From Nematocida parisii ERTm1 (lineage: Eukaryota; Microsporidia): a stretch of 64,000 nt of DNA. The stretch lies in contig NW_013524649.1 of NCBI RefSeq assembly GCF_000250985.1, forward strand, positions 62,001-126,000, given 5' to 3'. Under the pieces are notes generated by a model that was not told the DNA's origin, ran no database searches, and saw only the letters and a program-made list of their open reading frames with translations. This document shows, one piece after another, positions 14,958-24,624 of this stretch (position 1 is its first letter; the number at the start of each line of letters is the position of its first letter). A program made the translations under genes and the position numbers.

Positions 14958-17789
14958 TTACATAGTGGTATTTGGCTGAACGATGTGTATAACCATTTGA
15001 TACTTTATATATTTTTTAATAGCATGATTTTTACTAAAGAGTGTCATTTTTATCTTTGGGCTAATTTCATTTTTTAGACCTTTTAATCGAGAAGCAATTA
15101 TTCCTATGTCAGGGGCATTAAAAATACGCTGTATACTGGTTTTTGTAACATTAATAAGATGTTTGGAATTTATGCTGTTATAAAAGTCTATGATAATGGA
15201 TTTTGGGCAAGTTGGCGAGATGCATGAATAGCAAAGAAGGACAAGTGCTATATAGCTGCTATTATATCCCAAGATTTTGCTATCAACACTGCTTAAAAAC
15301 GATTGCATATAACGACTATGTGATTCTATGTGTGCATTGATGATTAATTGCAATACATAATTTGCGGTATAGGAATTTTCCAAATTACTGTAGACGTGTT
15401 CTACACATAGGCTTAGCTGTAACATAGAAGATAGTGATGCACTGAGATGCTGAATAGACCCCATACGAAGTATATTGGAAATTAGTGACTTAATTAAAAC
15501 ATAAGTTATTTCATCTTCTGGCCATAAGAATTCTATAGGCCCTATGATAAAAGACCCATAGTACTGCGCATAATTTTTGTTGACTAAAAATCCATTTAAA
15601 ATATGTTTCATTGACCTTTTGTCCCCTCTAGCAATAAAGTTGTATTTTATAATATTGGAAGTAAACCGCACTAATTCATGCGAGTTGGAAAGAGTCTCTG
15701 GAGAGGTGTTTAATAAAAAAGAAAACACAAACAGCCCTCTATATACAGATGACGAGAACTTCATATCTACAAGAAGCTCGTAAAGGTTAAAAGTTCCTTT
15801 TCGTATATTTGATTCAACATGTAATAAATATGTGTCGTCATAGTTATAGTCCATTTTGAAGTACTTATTTTCCAAGCTGCATATATATTCATAAACAAGA
15901 TTGCCCGTATGGGTTTGTAAATTAATAGAGTAATTCTGGCCGGAGTTGATTATTTGGGTTATTTTACCCTTGTAGTATCTATCTGGTCTAGAGGAAACAG
16001 TAAACGTATCTAAAGTTATATTTAATTCCACAGCACAGACGGCCATATTGAAATTGAAAAGTAGGCTAATAGTTCCAATAAGCTCAAACTTATTGTATGG
16101 TGGGCGAAAAACAAGATGCTCCAGGTTAATTCGGGTTATGGATATATTGGACATATTTGTGAGTTTAAAAAGTAAATCTAGTATAACAGATTTTATATTC
16201 TCATGTTGTATCTCTGGATCTTCTGAACTTGTGTATGCTTTCTTCATATTTAGGTTCAAATCACCAGCTAGCCTATTTTTTTTAACTATATCTGGCTGCA
16301 TAATCACTATTAAAACATGCAGAATATTCATTAGCCCGCTTGAAATATTTCTATTCTCATAATAACTAATATTAATGCTGGTTTGTGTGTAGAGAATTCT
16401 TTCCCACTCTTTGCGCATCTGTGGGTCTTTAACATTTAGGATAGGCCCGTGCTTTTTGAAAAAATTAATAAATTCACTATTGCAATAACAACTTTTTGGG
16501 TTGTCGCAGCTAATTAAATAGTCTCTATTCTCGGTGTTGTACAGCAAAAATAAAACTAAATTTAAAATAGCCATATTCATCTGATTTCTCTTGAGTACAG
16601 AAGAGTCTTTTACCTGCAGATTATTAAGCGTATAAACCCCTGAACATTTGGAGTACTCTGCTAGGTTGACAGAATTTATATGCGGAAAGAGATCAACTTT
16701 TCTTATGTAGTCAGTTATATTGCATATAGGGTTTATATAAGAAACTGAATTTTCAGTTTGATCGTTTTTAATAATAAAAAGACGTTTAAATACAGCATTA
16801 ACAGCTTCATAGTCTTCCTGGGTCATTTCTGTATTTTTCATCTGGTTATTAATTAACTCGTACGTAGTTTCTATGAATTCTCTATATTCCTCTGCACTTG
16901 AAATAAACTCTGCAATATAAGACTGTATAAGGAATTTTGTGCCATTTAAAAACTTCCCTGTTCTGAATGTGCTATAGTCATCTAATTCTGCAAACTCATT
17001 TCTGCCCGAAAGAAGTGGATTATTTCTATTTTTTATGAAAAACTGAATAACCTCCTTTGCCCCATTATAATATACCTTCTCTTCCGAATGATTATCTTTT
17101 TCTAACCACAGAGAGGTGTGTATGTAATATGCTGCCTCCTCACGCCCTGTGTATTTTCTTAATAGTAGTCTTTCAGCAAACTGTTGCCTATGATTTTTCA
17201 CAATAGATATTTCAATAGGAACATTAATACCCTCAGAAAGAAGAAGTAATGCACTAAGTATATAGAAGCGATATTGCTTGATAGATTTATGGAATAAAAA
17301 CAATATAAAAAAATCCGAATAAGATGCACACCGCTGTGGTATAATAGGTGTGTTTTCATATGCGTATAAAAACATCCCCACAACCTGCTTGGCATGTTCT
17401 AGCATATAAGCATTCCTTTTGTACTCATTTGATTTCTTTGATATTGTTAGATCTCCCTCGTTACTTAAAAATACAGAATTTATATTAAAAGATTGCTTAA
17501 CTGTAAATATTCCATCCTTTTTATATTCTAACTTATGGTTTTTGTATATCCATGGCGAAAAGTTATACAGATTTTGCATATACCCAATTTCACGATATAA
17601 TTTACCTATTATTATATTCAGAGGTCCACTGGGATTTATCTTATAATTTAAATCTTGTATAGAACTTTCTATTTCTTCAACTTTTAATAAAGACATGTTA
17701 ATCGTACTTTTAACCCAGCACAGAAACATAATTTGAGCAAGTGCCAGTACCAAGACTTGATTTACTCTCTTCTTTCCTATTTGTAACAT
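14958..17789 (-). CDS. Large secreted protein of unknown function (possible lineage-specific gene family)
   Basis: 943 residues starting MLQIGKKRVNQ, with a hydrophobic core VLVLALAQIMFLCWV at about 12-26 that looks like a signal peptide or signal anchor. The rest is Ile/Asn/Tyr/Lys-rich, mostly helical, with many potential N-glycosylation sites and a Cys cluster CDNPKSCYC near residues 440-448. I recognise no enzyme motif. Size, secretion signal and composition resemble the large host-exposed protein families reported in Nematocida species; that link is inference. A copy of the dispersed 5'-leader repeat lies just upstream (17849-17900) but points away from this gene. Confidence 0.72.
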   Translation of the reverse strand: MLQIGKKRVNQVLVLALAQIMFLCWVKSTINMSLLKVEEIESSIQDLNYKINPSGPLNIIIGKLYREIGYMQNLYNFSPWIYKNHKLEYKKDGIFTVKQSFNINSVFLSNEGDLTISKKSNEYKRNAYMLEHAKQVVGMFLYAYENTPIIPQRCASYSDFFILFLFHKSIKQYRFYILSALLLLSEGINVPIEISIVKNHRQQFAERLLLRKYTGREEAAYYIHTSLWLEKDNHSEEKVYYNGAKEVIQFFIKNRNNPLLSGRNEFAELDDYSTFRTGKFLNGTKFLIQSYIAEFISSAEEYREFIETTYELINNQMKNTEMTQEDYEAVNAVFKRLFIIKNDQTENSVSYINPICNITDYIRKVDLFPHINSVNLAEYSKCSGVYTLNNLQVKDSSVLKRNQMNMAILNLVLFLLYNTENRDYLISCDNPKSCYCNSEFINFFKKHGPILNVKDPQMRKEWERILYTQTSINISYYENRNISSGLMNILHVLIVIMQPDIVKKNRLAGDLNLNMKKAYTSSEDPEIQHENIKSVILDLLFKLTNMSNISITRINLEHLVFRPPYNKFELIGTISLLFNFNMAVCAVELNITLDTFTVSSRPDRYYKGKITQIINSGQNYSINLQTHTGNLVYEYICSLENKYFKMDYNYDDTYLLHVESNIRKGTFNLYELLVDMKFSSSVYRGLFVFSFLLNTSPETLSNSHELVRFTSNIIKYNFIARGDKRSMKHILNGFLVNKNYAQYYGSFIIGPIEFLWPEDEITYVLIKSLISNILRMGSIQHLSASLSSMLQLSLCVEHVYSNLENSYTANYVLQLIINAHIESHSRYMQSFLSSVDSKILGYNSSYIALVLLCYSCISPTCPKSIIIDFYNSINSKHLINVTKTSIQRIFNAPDIGIIASRLKGLKNEISPKIKMTLFSKNHAIKKYIKYQMVIHIVQPNTTM

Positions 17790-17848
17790 AATTAATATCT
17801 TATCTTAAAATTATTTTATTTATATAGGCTACAATATATTATTAATAT

Positions 17849-17900
17849 GTGTGAACTATGCGTGATTTATTAAAATTAAAATATTATTTATGCCTTACAT
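17849..17900 (+). repeat. Dispersed 5'-leader repeat, copy C (decayed gene start)
   Basis: GTGTGAACT followed by ATG at 17857 and 14 codons reading MRDLLKLKYYLCLT before TAA. The same leader and N-terminus occur on the minus strand at 58576-58626, where the frame stays open for 71 codons, and in degenerate form at 4161-4275. The immediate stop marks this copy as a broken gene start. Confidence 0.7.
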
Positions 17901-18494
17901 AATATTAATTTAAATAAGCCAGTATATTTCAAGTTGTACTAAGAAGTAAAATAAACCATTTGGGGTATATTACATCTGGTGGGGTATAGCTAGAAACATA
18001 CAAGAACTATTCTATAATCAGCACAGAGAAGATTAAATCATTTCAATAACTGAACAATGCAACAATTCAAGTTATAAGCATATTTTTAGCCAACTATACA
18101 TGTATAAAGAAACGAGTGTATAAATAAGTGTATTTATCAGAGAATGATGAATTAGTACTTATAAATGCTTTTGTTATTGCAAAGCACAGAATAATTTAAA
18201 TAATTTACAACTTTTAATTCACCCATATAAGCACCACATCACTTGATTAGTGCATATATTAGTTTATAAGCTAATTTCGGGTTAACTCTGGCCGTTATAA
18301 AACTTATGAAGAACAGCAAAGAATCAAACCAATTTCTGTACAAAAAGCACCCGAACATCGCTGTGTGCTAGGATGTATTGCTTCTAAACTTGTGCATATG
18401 CCGAAAAGTCAGTAAAGTGATATGTGAATGCAGCAAAAATAAACTAAAAACATAAACCTGTGCATGTCATTTATTCATGCGCCCTTTAACTTAA
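17901..18494. other. Intergenic region downstream of a decayed gene start
   Basis: No supported gene. ATTTCGGGTTAA at 18274-18285 is a copy of the recurrent element. A 21-codon frame starts at ATG 18306, ends at TAG 18369, and stays open for 27 further codons; it is too short to call but may be a relic. Confidence 0.4.
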
Positions 18495-19460
18495 TTACTG
18501 CTCAACATCAACAGTGTATTGTCTAACAGTTCCATCAGAGTATCCAGCAACCAGAGTGAATCCATCAATCCATCCAATGGCAGTGCATGATCCTTTACAG
18601 TCTTCAGGATGTGGTATTTCAACAACCACATCTCTCTCAAGAATGTCCCATATCATAATGGAGGTTTCAGTGCCTGCTGCAAGCCAGTATGCAGAAAGTG
18701 CGAACTCTAAGCAGTTAACAGTATCTCCTGTAGATATTTCGCATCTGTTAGATCCATTCTCCTTCAGATCCCAGAGGAGGACAGTCTTGTCTCTTCCAGC
18801 AGTTGCGCAAAGAGAGCCATCTGGGCTGACCACGAGTGAGTCAATGATGCAGGAGTGTCCCTTCATAGAGCTTTCAATCTTTCCTGTTTCTATGTTCCAC
18901 ATAACAATAGCACCATCAGAGTATGCGCAGATGATTGTTTCTGGCTTCTTTGGTATGGCCTTTATAACAGTAATGTATGCCACCTCGTTGTCCTCTCTCT
19001 TAAGCTGCTTCTTAAGCTCAAGATTTGCATTCCATACATTAAGAACTGGCTTTACTCCTCCAGTGAAAATGTACTCCTGGGAGGATTCCTCGGTTCCAGT
19101 GGAGTGTGCAAGTCCGCAGTATGCCTTCTCTGCATGCTCTGCGTGCTTCTTTGTCTCTTCTATAGTGATGGGCCATGATCTAATTGTGCTGTCTGCTCCC
19201 ACTGAGATCAAGTACTTTCCAGACTTGGCCAGAGAGATTGAGTTTACAAATCCACCGTGCCCAGTAAACACTTTGGAAAGCTTAGCCATAAGCTCGCCTG
19301 TGGCATCTGCAACAAACTCCCATCCCTTTATGGTCTTGTCCCGAGAGGCGGTGTATAGTATCTTCTTCCCGTTCTCTTCTTGTATTTTTAAATCTGTCAC
19401 TCTTTCTGTGTGTCCATTAAATTTCAGCTTCAGCTTTGAAGATGCGACTGTACTTGTCAT
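18495..19460 (-). CDS. RACK1: RACK1 (Asc1), WD40 protein of the 40S subunit
   Basis: 321 residues, the normal RACK1 length, composed of seven WD40 repeats. Diagnostic pieces are KLKFNGHTERVTDLKI near the start, ASRDKTIKGWEF (repeat 1), GADSTIRSWPI (repeat 2), GHSCIIDSLVVSPDGSLCAT and GRDKTVLLWDL (repeat 5), and ECALSAYWLAAGTETSI-like repeat 6 (here LEFALSAYWLAAGTETS). RACK1 sits on the head of the 40S ribosomal subunit and scaffolds signalling and quality-control factors. The coding sequence is richer in G+C than its neighbours, as expected for a highly expressed gene. Confidence 0.88.
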   Translation of the reverse strand: MTSTVASSKLKLKFNGHTERVTDLKIQEENGKKILYTASRDKTIKGWEFVADATGELMAKLSKVFTGHGGFVNSISLAKSGKYLISVGADSTIRSWPITIEETKKHAEHAEKAYCGLAHSTGTEESSQEYIFTGGVKPVLNVWNANLELKKQLKREDNEVAYITVIKAIPKKPETIICAYSDGAIVMWNIETGKIESSMKGHSCIIDSLVVSPDGSLCATAGRDKTVLLWDLKENGSNRCEISTGDTVNCLEFALSAYWLAAGTETSIMIWDILERDVVVEIPHPEDCKGSCTAIGWIDGFTLVAGYSDGTVRQYTVDVEQ

Positions 19461-19580
19461 TACAAGGGCGTAAAAAATTTAAAAATTATATTTACGTTAA
19501 TTTATTCAAATCCCTCTGATCCTCCATCGGGATAGAAGTTGCCTAATATAACACAAACAAGCTGTCTCTGCGCCCTCTGC

Positions 19581-22229
19581 TTACTCTGCCAAGGTCTTCA
19601 CATGTCTTGAAATTAGCTGGCAAAGTGACTTGACCACCCGTGCATTGCTGCCGCGTATTCTGAATGTGGCTGCCAATTCTTGTCCTTCTGTGGTAATGGC
19701 AGCATTTACGTAAATGCCTGTTCCCTGTGCAGTTCTTGTGTACATGTTCTTCACAAGTATATCTGGCCGCTCAATCTCATCTTTATCTGATATGGTATCG
19801 CCTATCTTTGCCCTTGTCTCAACTACTGTGCCGTTGATAGCTTTGCTAACGGTCTTGATCACATGGCCCGGAGTAATTTTTGAAGTATTCAGCGTAATTG
19901 TATACAGATTCTCCCAAACAAGAGATGGCCATCTATCACGGAACTCCTCTCCATCTATTTTCTTTTTTTCCAGCATATCAGCCAAGTTAAACTTAATCTC
20001 CTGCAAATTTTGTATAAAGTAATTGTCCCTTCCTACTTTCCCGGCCGTAATTACTCCACCAATATACCCAGTGTCTGACTCTTCCATAATTAAAGTGGCT
20101 TCTAGTGTGCACACCATGTGCGGCCTTAGCTTGTCCAGCCGGATAATGCTTGCCATTTTAATATTTGGACTAGAGACAATGTCAAACTCAACGCTCTCCA
20201 AGAGCATATCAGTCTGGTTTACAAGAAGAATATCCAATGTTATTTCCGTGCGAGAGGTATTTATCTTGCACTCACAGTACAATGGATCAATTGCTGATGT
20301 GAGTTGGAAAATGTTTTTTAGCTTACTGAGTGACAGCGGAGTGCTTTTTTCAATAAATTTCTGCACTGTGCTTAGTTCGCATGGCGATGTTTGCTCAACA
20401 ATTAGTGGAAAGACAGGCCGAATAAATAAATTTTGCTTACACGGCACCCCACCAGCAAGCCGCCTATTATTTTTCTGCTCTAAGCCCTTTGCATCATTAC
20501 TCCCTGTTACTTGGCGAGACTTATCAAGAATATGAGTGTTTTCATTATTCTCCAGCAGACTTACTAGGCGAAGGAGTGCTACACGAGATGCCTCATCTAT
20601 ATTCTGGGTTTTATGCCCCGCTGCATATGTTTTAAGCGCAGCTGTCATAATATCCGCAGTGAACTCCTTCCTTTTTTCCTCTTTCATGTCTGGCGCACGC
20701 TGTGCCATGTCCAGGAGGAAAATAGCAATGGGCACACCAGGGAATATTTTTGAAATGTCTAGTTTCTTTGTGTCTTTAAGCCCTGGAAGAAGCCCTTTGT
20801 CATCTGATGCTAAAGCATAGAGCAGCTTAAGTACTGCCTCGTGCGCTTTCTCACCATCTGCATGGGCGGAAATAAGAGTAAACACCCTTCTAAGTATCTT
20901 TCCATACTTAATGCCCGGCAGTTTATCTATCACGAGTGTCAAAGTCTCCTCCATGTTCTTTGGCAAAAGAGTAATGAACGAGTCAATAAAGTTCACTGCC
21001 TCCAATGCCAGTTCAGGAATTCCAACAGAAACCAGTCCAGAAATCCTCTCTATTAGCTCAGGTGTGCATATTTTATACTTCATCATCAGCTCTTTTAGTG
21101 CCTGCATAAAAAATATCTTATCCTGTGCTGAGGACGAGTCTCTCAAATCTTTCTCCGGTGTGTCTGTAAGGCCCTGGCACAGAAAAGCGAACAAGTCCTT
21201 TGCCTCTGCAATTGCCAGAACATCCAGTGTAAATTGGAATATCTCCTTGGCTAGTTCCATCTTAATCTTAGCTACGGCTGGAGTAATCATCTGCACTATT
21301 TTCATACTCATATTCTCAAATGTATACTGCCCTCTTTTTAGCGCACCTCTGCACGCACGAATGATTTTACTCTTTGATTCCACATCCAAGTACTCATTTG
21401 ACATATCCAATAACTTATCCACTCCCATCTTTACCATCTCACTATTTCCATTCTTCACCAGAGCAACAGCAGCATGTACCTCTATCCCACGAGAAGACGC
21501 TCTTTTGAATATTTCAACAATCTGGTCTAAGTCGCCCTCTCTCTCTGCACTTTCTAAAAAGCACTCCTGTAAGCCCTCATGCGCGCTTTCTTTCAACTTC
21601 TCATAAATATGCTTTGTATCTTCTTTGTTTACCTGCTCGATGGTTTTATACCCCTCTGCCAGGCAGATTGAGTCTCTCTCTTTAAGAATCTGGTCAACCA
21701 GCATGGGAATGGTATCTGAAAATATCCCAGATAGCTCTTTACTGCTAAGAAGATCCCGCAGCGCTATGTACATTGATGCTCTTACTATTGGATTTGAATA
21801 ACTTAGATTCTCTATAAATGGAAGCTTTAAGATATCAAATATCGCAGCACTTCTAAACTTGCTAACGGTTCTGATTGCGCGGGCTCTAATGTGCTCATTG
21901 GGGTGTGCTAGATGCCCCCGTATCATATTGCATATCATAAGTATCTCATCCCGAATGTTCCCCTCAGAGTCTTCTATATTTATACTCTCCATATACAAAT
22001 AGAACAGCATAATTAGTCTTTTACTCTTTGTACTCGGGATAGCCATTGTTAGTGTTAATAGAAGGTTTTCATGGTTTATTCCCATTGCAGTCTCCTTTAC
22101 TATATGCCATAGCGCTTCAATTTTACTCTCATCTGTGCCTCTGGTCAGAATTGCCTTTAAGTTGTCTTTGCTCTTTATTTTGTGTAAATCTCTCGAAACA
22201 TAAAGTGTCCGAGCGCAGGTTGCTGACAT
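19581..22229 (-). CDS. SEC26: Coatomer beta subunit (beta-COP, Sec26)
   Basis: I place the start at ATG 22227-22229 (MSATCARTLYVSRDL), giving 882 residues. The longer frame begins only with GTG and would overlap the divergent RPP1-like gene. The N-terminal half is an armadillo/HEAT solenoid, with LAHPNEHIRARAIRTVSKFR (about 110-130) matching the beta-COP block LQHPNEFIRGSTLRFLCKL. The C-terminal appendage region contains LVWENLYTITLNTSKI, matching beta-COP FEWENKVTVNTN. Beta-COP is part of the COPI coat that returns vesicles from Golgi to ER. Length is close to the family norm (about 950). Confidence 0.85.
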   Translation of the reverse strand: MSATCARTLYVSRDLHKIKSKDNLKAILTRGTDESKIEALWHIVKETAMGINHENLLLTLTMAIPSTKSKRLIMLFYLYMESINIEDSEGNIRDEILMICNMIRGHLAHPNEHIRARAIRTVSKFRSAAIFDILKLPFIENLSYSNPIVRASMYIALRDLLSSKELSGIFSDTIPMLVDQILKERDSICLAEGYKTIEQVNKEDTKHIYEKLKESAHEGLQECFLESAEREGDLDQIVEIFKRASSRGIEVHAAVALVKNGNSEMVKMGVDKLLDMSNEYLDVESKSKIIRACRGALKRGQYTFENMSMKIVQMITPAVAKIKMELAKEIFQFTLDVLAIAEAKDLFAFLCQGLTDTPEKDLRDSSSAQDKIFFMQALKELMMKYKICTPELIERISGLVSVGIPELALEAVNFIDSFITLLPKNMEETLTLVIDKLPGIKYGKILRRVFTLISAHADGEKAHEAVLKLLYALASDDKGLLPGLKDTKKLDISKIFPGVPIAIFLLDMAQRAPDMKEEKRKEFTADIMTAALKTYAAGHKTQNIDEASRVALLRLVSLLENNENTHILDKSRQVTGSNDAKGLEQKNNRRLAGGVPCKQNLFIRPVFPLIVEQTSPCELSTVQKFIEKSTPLSLSKLKNIFQLTSAIDPLYCECKINTSRTEITLDILLVNQTDMLLESVEFDIVSSPNIKMASIIRLDKLRPHMVCTLEATLIMEESDTGYIGGVITAGKVGRDNYFIQNLQEIKFNLADMLEKKKIDGEEFRDRWPSLVWENLYTITLNTSKITPGHVIKTVSKAINGTVVETRAKIGDTISDKDEIERPDILVKNMYTRTAQGTGIYVNAAITTEGQELAATFRIRGSNARVVKSLCQLISRHVKTLAE

Positions 22230-22280
22230 AATTTGTAAAAACAGAAGAATTATAAATATTTTGTATCCCGAAATAATTAA
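22230..22280. promoter_or_regulatory. Bidirectional promoter between SEC26 and RPP1-like gene
   Basis: Only 51 bp separate the two divergent start codons. In the middle sits ATCCCGAAAT (22265-22274), a copy of the recurrent C-rich element, flanked by A/T-rich sequence (AATTATAAATATTTTG and AATTAA). Both genes must be driven from this gap or from inside the opposite gene. Confidence 0.6.
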
Positions 22281-22958
22281 ATGACAAATACAAACAGACC
22301 CGCAGAAAACTGTTATTTTAAGAGAATTGGCGTAGAACTGAATGCGTACAGAAGGCACCTACTTGACAGAGTAGAGATACAGAAGAGCACTAAGGGGGTC
22401 TCAAAAATAATAATAGATGGTGTAAGCCCACAGACAAAGCCATCAAGTATATATGCAGCTGCAGCCAAGTTTGATCTTTGCGAGTTATTAATAGATTCAA
22501 ATGAGAATCTGTCACGATGTGCGCAGTGGCAGATACATTCTGTTCAACTGGACATGACAGCAGATCGTGGGTATAAAAAAGGATCTATTTCAAGCGTAAT
22601 GCATGCAGGAATTTACTTTACAATAGACATGGCAGGATACTCCTGCGCATCAACCAGAAGAATGTGGATTTACAACGTAAGGAATCTCCTAAGGCTTTGT
22701 TCTAAGAAAAGTATTGTTGTTGTGTTTAATGAAGAAAAGTATACAGAAGAGGAAATTCTAGAAATATTTTTACTATTTAAGATAAAAAAGCGAGTAGCAG
22801 TTAAGTTTTTAAGCACAAATGTAGAAAATATGCTAATTACAGCAGCCATGAAGAAGTATGCGTACAAAGGAGCAATCATACCCATGGAAGAGAATGAATC
22901 GTCCTTTAAAAAACTGGTGTACAGGGCTACTAAGCCATTAAAGAGCATAAAAAAGTAA
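22281..22958 (+). CDS. RPP1: RNase P/MRP protein subunit Rpp1 (Rpp30)-like
   Basis: 225 residues. The Rpp30 family is a TIM-barrel-like protein of RNase P and RNase MRP. Here AAAKFDLCELLIDSNEN (about 60-75), GIYFTIDMAGY (about 111-121) and STRRMWIYNVRNLLRLCSKKSIVVVFNEEKYTEEEILEIFLLFKI (about 124-170) match the family pattern RR...SNALNL...GKNVIISS....LGLLFGL. The final STNVENMLITAA corresponds to the family STNCRAAL block. Residues after 195 are basic. RNase P trims tRNA 5' leaders in the nucleus. A candidate RNase P/MRP-like RNA lies at 35.5 kb. Match judged by eye; moderate certainty. Confidence 0.62.
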   Translation: MTNTNRPAENCYFKRIGVELNAYRRHLLDRVEIQKSTKGVSKIIIDGVSPQTKPSSIYAAAAKFDLCELLIDSNENLSRCAQWQIHSVQLDMTADRGYKKGSISSVMHAGIYFTIDMAGYSCASTRRMWIYNVRNLLRLCSKKSIVVVFNEEKYTEEEILEIFLLFKIKKRVAVKFLSTNVENMLITAAMKKYAYKGAIIPMEENESSFKKLVYRATKPLKSIKK

Positions 22959-23274
22959 ACTGTTCTCTTCTATACAGTTAAATATTTCAGTTATTACATG
23001 TCTAAAAATATTCAATTTTTATATTATTCGGGTTATAAATTAAATATACTTTACTACTTATTGTAATGCACTTAAACACGGCACATCTTAATTAAGAGTG
23101 CAAATATTATAGAATACATAATATTTGGGTTATATCACAAATGTATTATAAAATATTTTCTGTGGCAATTTCAGGGTATATGCTAAGAAATATTATTCCA
23201 TTATAATATCTGCACAGGGCAATAATAACCAAAAATAATTTATCCTTTGCAATAAATAATAAATTTTTATTTAA
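22959..23274. other. Upstream region of the tyrosinase-like gene
   Basis: No gene seen. ATTCGGGTTAT at 23026-23036 and TTTGGGTTATAT near 23127 are copies of the recurrent element and may belong to the promoter of the tyrosinase-like gene; the last 40 bases before its ATG are almost pure A/T. Confidence 0.5.
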
Positions 23275-24195
23275 ATGAAAATGATCATCCTGTACATTCT
23301 AGCAACAGTTCATGGGCTAATCCACACATCAATTCCATTCAACCCCAATCCATTCCCAAACCCGTTTTCTGATGAAATAGAAGAAATAATTAAATATGAA
23401 ATTAGAAATCCTCTTCTGACAATAGATGAGGAGTACCTTTACATCCCAAGAATCACTAAACCCAGAGTAAGAAAAGAGTTCAGGGATTTAAGCCCAGAGG
23501 AGTGGGCAGAGTATAAGCAAACAGTTGAACTACTAAGACAGCACGGGTATTTAGAGCCACTCGCACGTGTTCATTACACAGTAAAAGAATATGCGCACAA
23601 CTCTCTTGAATTCCTTCCCTGGCACAGACTTTTTCTTCTTTACTTTGAATATCTTTTACAATCACTGAGTAACAACCCGAACATGACCGTGCCGTACTGG
23701 GATTGGACAATTGATGCAGAAGACCCAAGTAACTCGCCAATGCTTAAAGAATTCTACTGGGGCATTTCCAGATGTTTTTTAGTATATGAACCAACAGCCC
23801 ACTGCCTGCTGCGTACGCAGAACAAGAAGATAGATCCATTTTATAACTGGACTGAGCTGCAGTCTGTCATTAACAAGAAGAACAGCTTTTATGAATTCAC
23901 AATTGAGCTAGAACTTATTCCACACGCACTGGTTCACTTAAACATAGGAGGGAAGTATGGAGACATGTCATACATGCAAAGCACAAATGATCCTCTCTTT
24001 TGGCACCACCACTCATATGTAGAATATATCTGGGAGAAAAGGAATTCTTTATACAGAGGCACGCGCAGTGCCAAGGATAGACTATACCCAGAAGAAAGAC
24101 TAGATGTGATCTTATACCCGTTTAATCTGACAGCAAGGGATTCAATCAATCTCGGCGCATACATTATCTACCAGCCCAAAATAAAAAGTGGCTGA
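23275..24195 (+). CDS. Secreted tyrosinase-like dicopper protein
   Basis: 306 residues with a signal peptide (residues 1-18, MKMIILYILATVHGLIHT). The copper A site has H100, H108 and H117 in the pattern ARVHY, AHNSLEFLPWHRLFLLYFE, followed by VPYWDW (139-144). The copper B site has H217 and H221 in PHALVHLNIGG and the third ligand in DPLFWHHHSYVEYIW (239-253, H245 or H246). All six expected ligands are present, so the type-3 copper centre should form. Family members oxidise phenols to quinones (tyrosinase, catechol oxidase) or carry oxygen. This one consists of the core domain only, without the C-terminal shielding domain of many fungal tyrosinases. Secretion suggests a role in the spore coat or on the host side. 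I know of no established role in microsporidia. Confidence 0.9.
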   Translation: MKMIILYILATVHGLIHTSIPFNPNPFPNPFSDEIEEIIKYEIRNPLLTIDEEYLYIPRITKPRVRKEFRDLSPEEWAEYKQTVELLRQHGYLEPLARVHYTVKEYAHNSLEFLPWHRLFLLYFEYLLQSLSNNPNMTVPYWDWTIDAEDPSNSPMLKEFYWGISRCFLVYEPTAHCLLRTQNKKIDPFYNWTELQSVINKKNSFYEFTIELELIPHALVHLNIGGKYGDMSYMQSTNDPLFWHHHSYVEYIWEKRNSLYRGTRSAKDRLYPEERLDVILYPFNLTARDSINLGAYIIYQPKIKSG

Positions 24196-24445
24196 TGCTA
24201 ACCCGAAAAGCCTCAGAAACAGCAGAAGAACAAATAGTACCCAGTACTCTTTATATTACAGCTGAATTTATGCAGTGTTTACTAACACAGCACTACACCC
24301 AGAAATAGAAATATTCAAATAGGAATATATCTAAAAGTGGACTTATACTAAAATAATAAATATATTCTAAATATAAATAAATCTTACGAGTAGAAATAAA
24401 ATTTAGGATTTCTATATTTTAAATATAGCCTAGACAGCAAAAAAG

Positions 24446-24516
24446 TGCGCTAACCGGGAATCGAACCCGGGTCTTAACCTTGGAAGGGTTGCGTTCTACC
24501 ATTATACCATTAGCGC
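24446..24516 (-). tRNA. tRNA-Gly (anticodon UCC)
   Basis: 71 nt on the minus strand. Acceptor GCGCTAA pairs with TTAGCGC (24510-24516 with 24447-24453) and the discriminator base is A. The anticodon loop reads CTTCCAA, anticodon TCC, on a stem CAACC/GGTTA whose first pair (C-A) is mismatched. The T arm CCGGG-TTCGATT-CCCGG is perfect. There is no intron. It reads GGA glycine codons. Confidence 0.93.
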
Positions 24517-24624
24517 GCACTACTTAATCACACACGCACGCTCTCTGGATGCCCTTCTTTAATAAAACAGCCGGGAATATGCCCGCCTTTTCGCCCTATA
24601 AGTACTAAAGTATTTTTGCACAGG

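Noticed and set aside
18306-18371. Short frame MKNSKESNQFLYKKHPNIAVC, open again after TAG
   Set aside because: Only 21 codons before the stop and no recognisable protein; kept as a remark in the intergenic entry.
18514-19473. 319-codon frame antisense to RACK1
   Set aside because: A long shadow frame caused by the G+C-richer codon use of RACK1; no independent support.
22230-22358. N-terminal extension of beta-COP to 22358
   Set aside because: Begins with GTG, overlaps the divergent RPP1-like gene and would add a hydrophobic segment absent from beta-COP.
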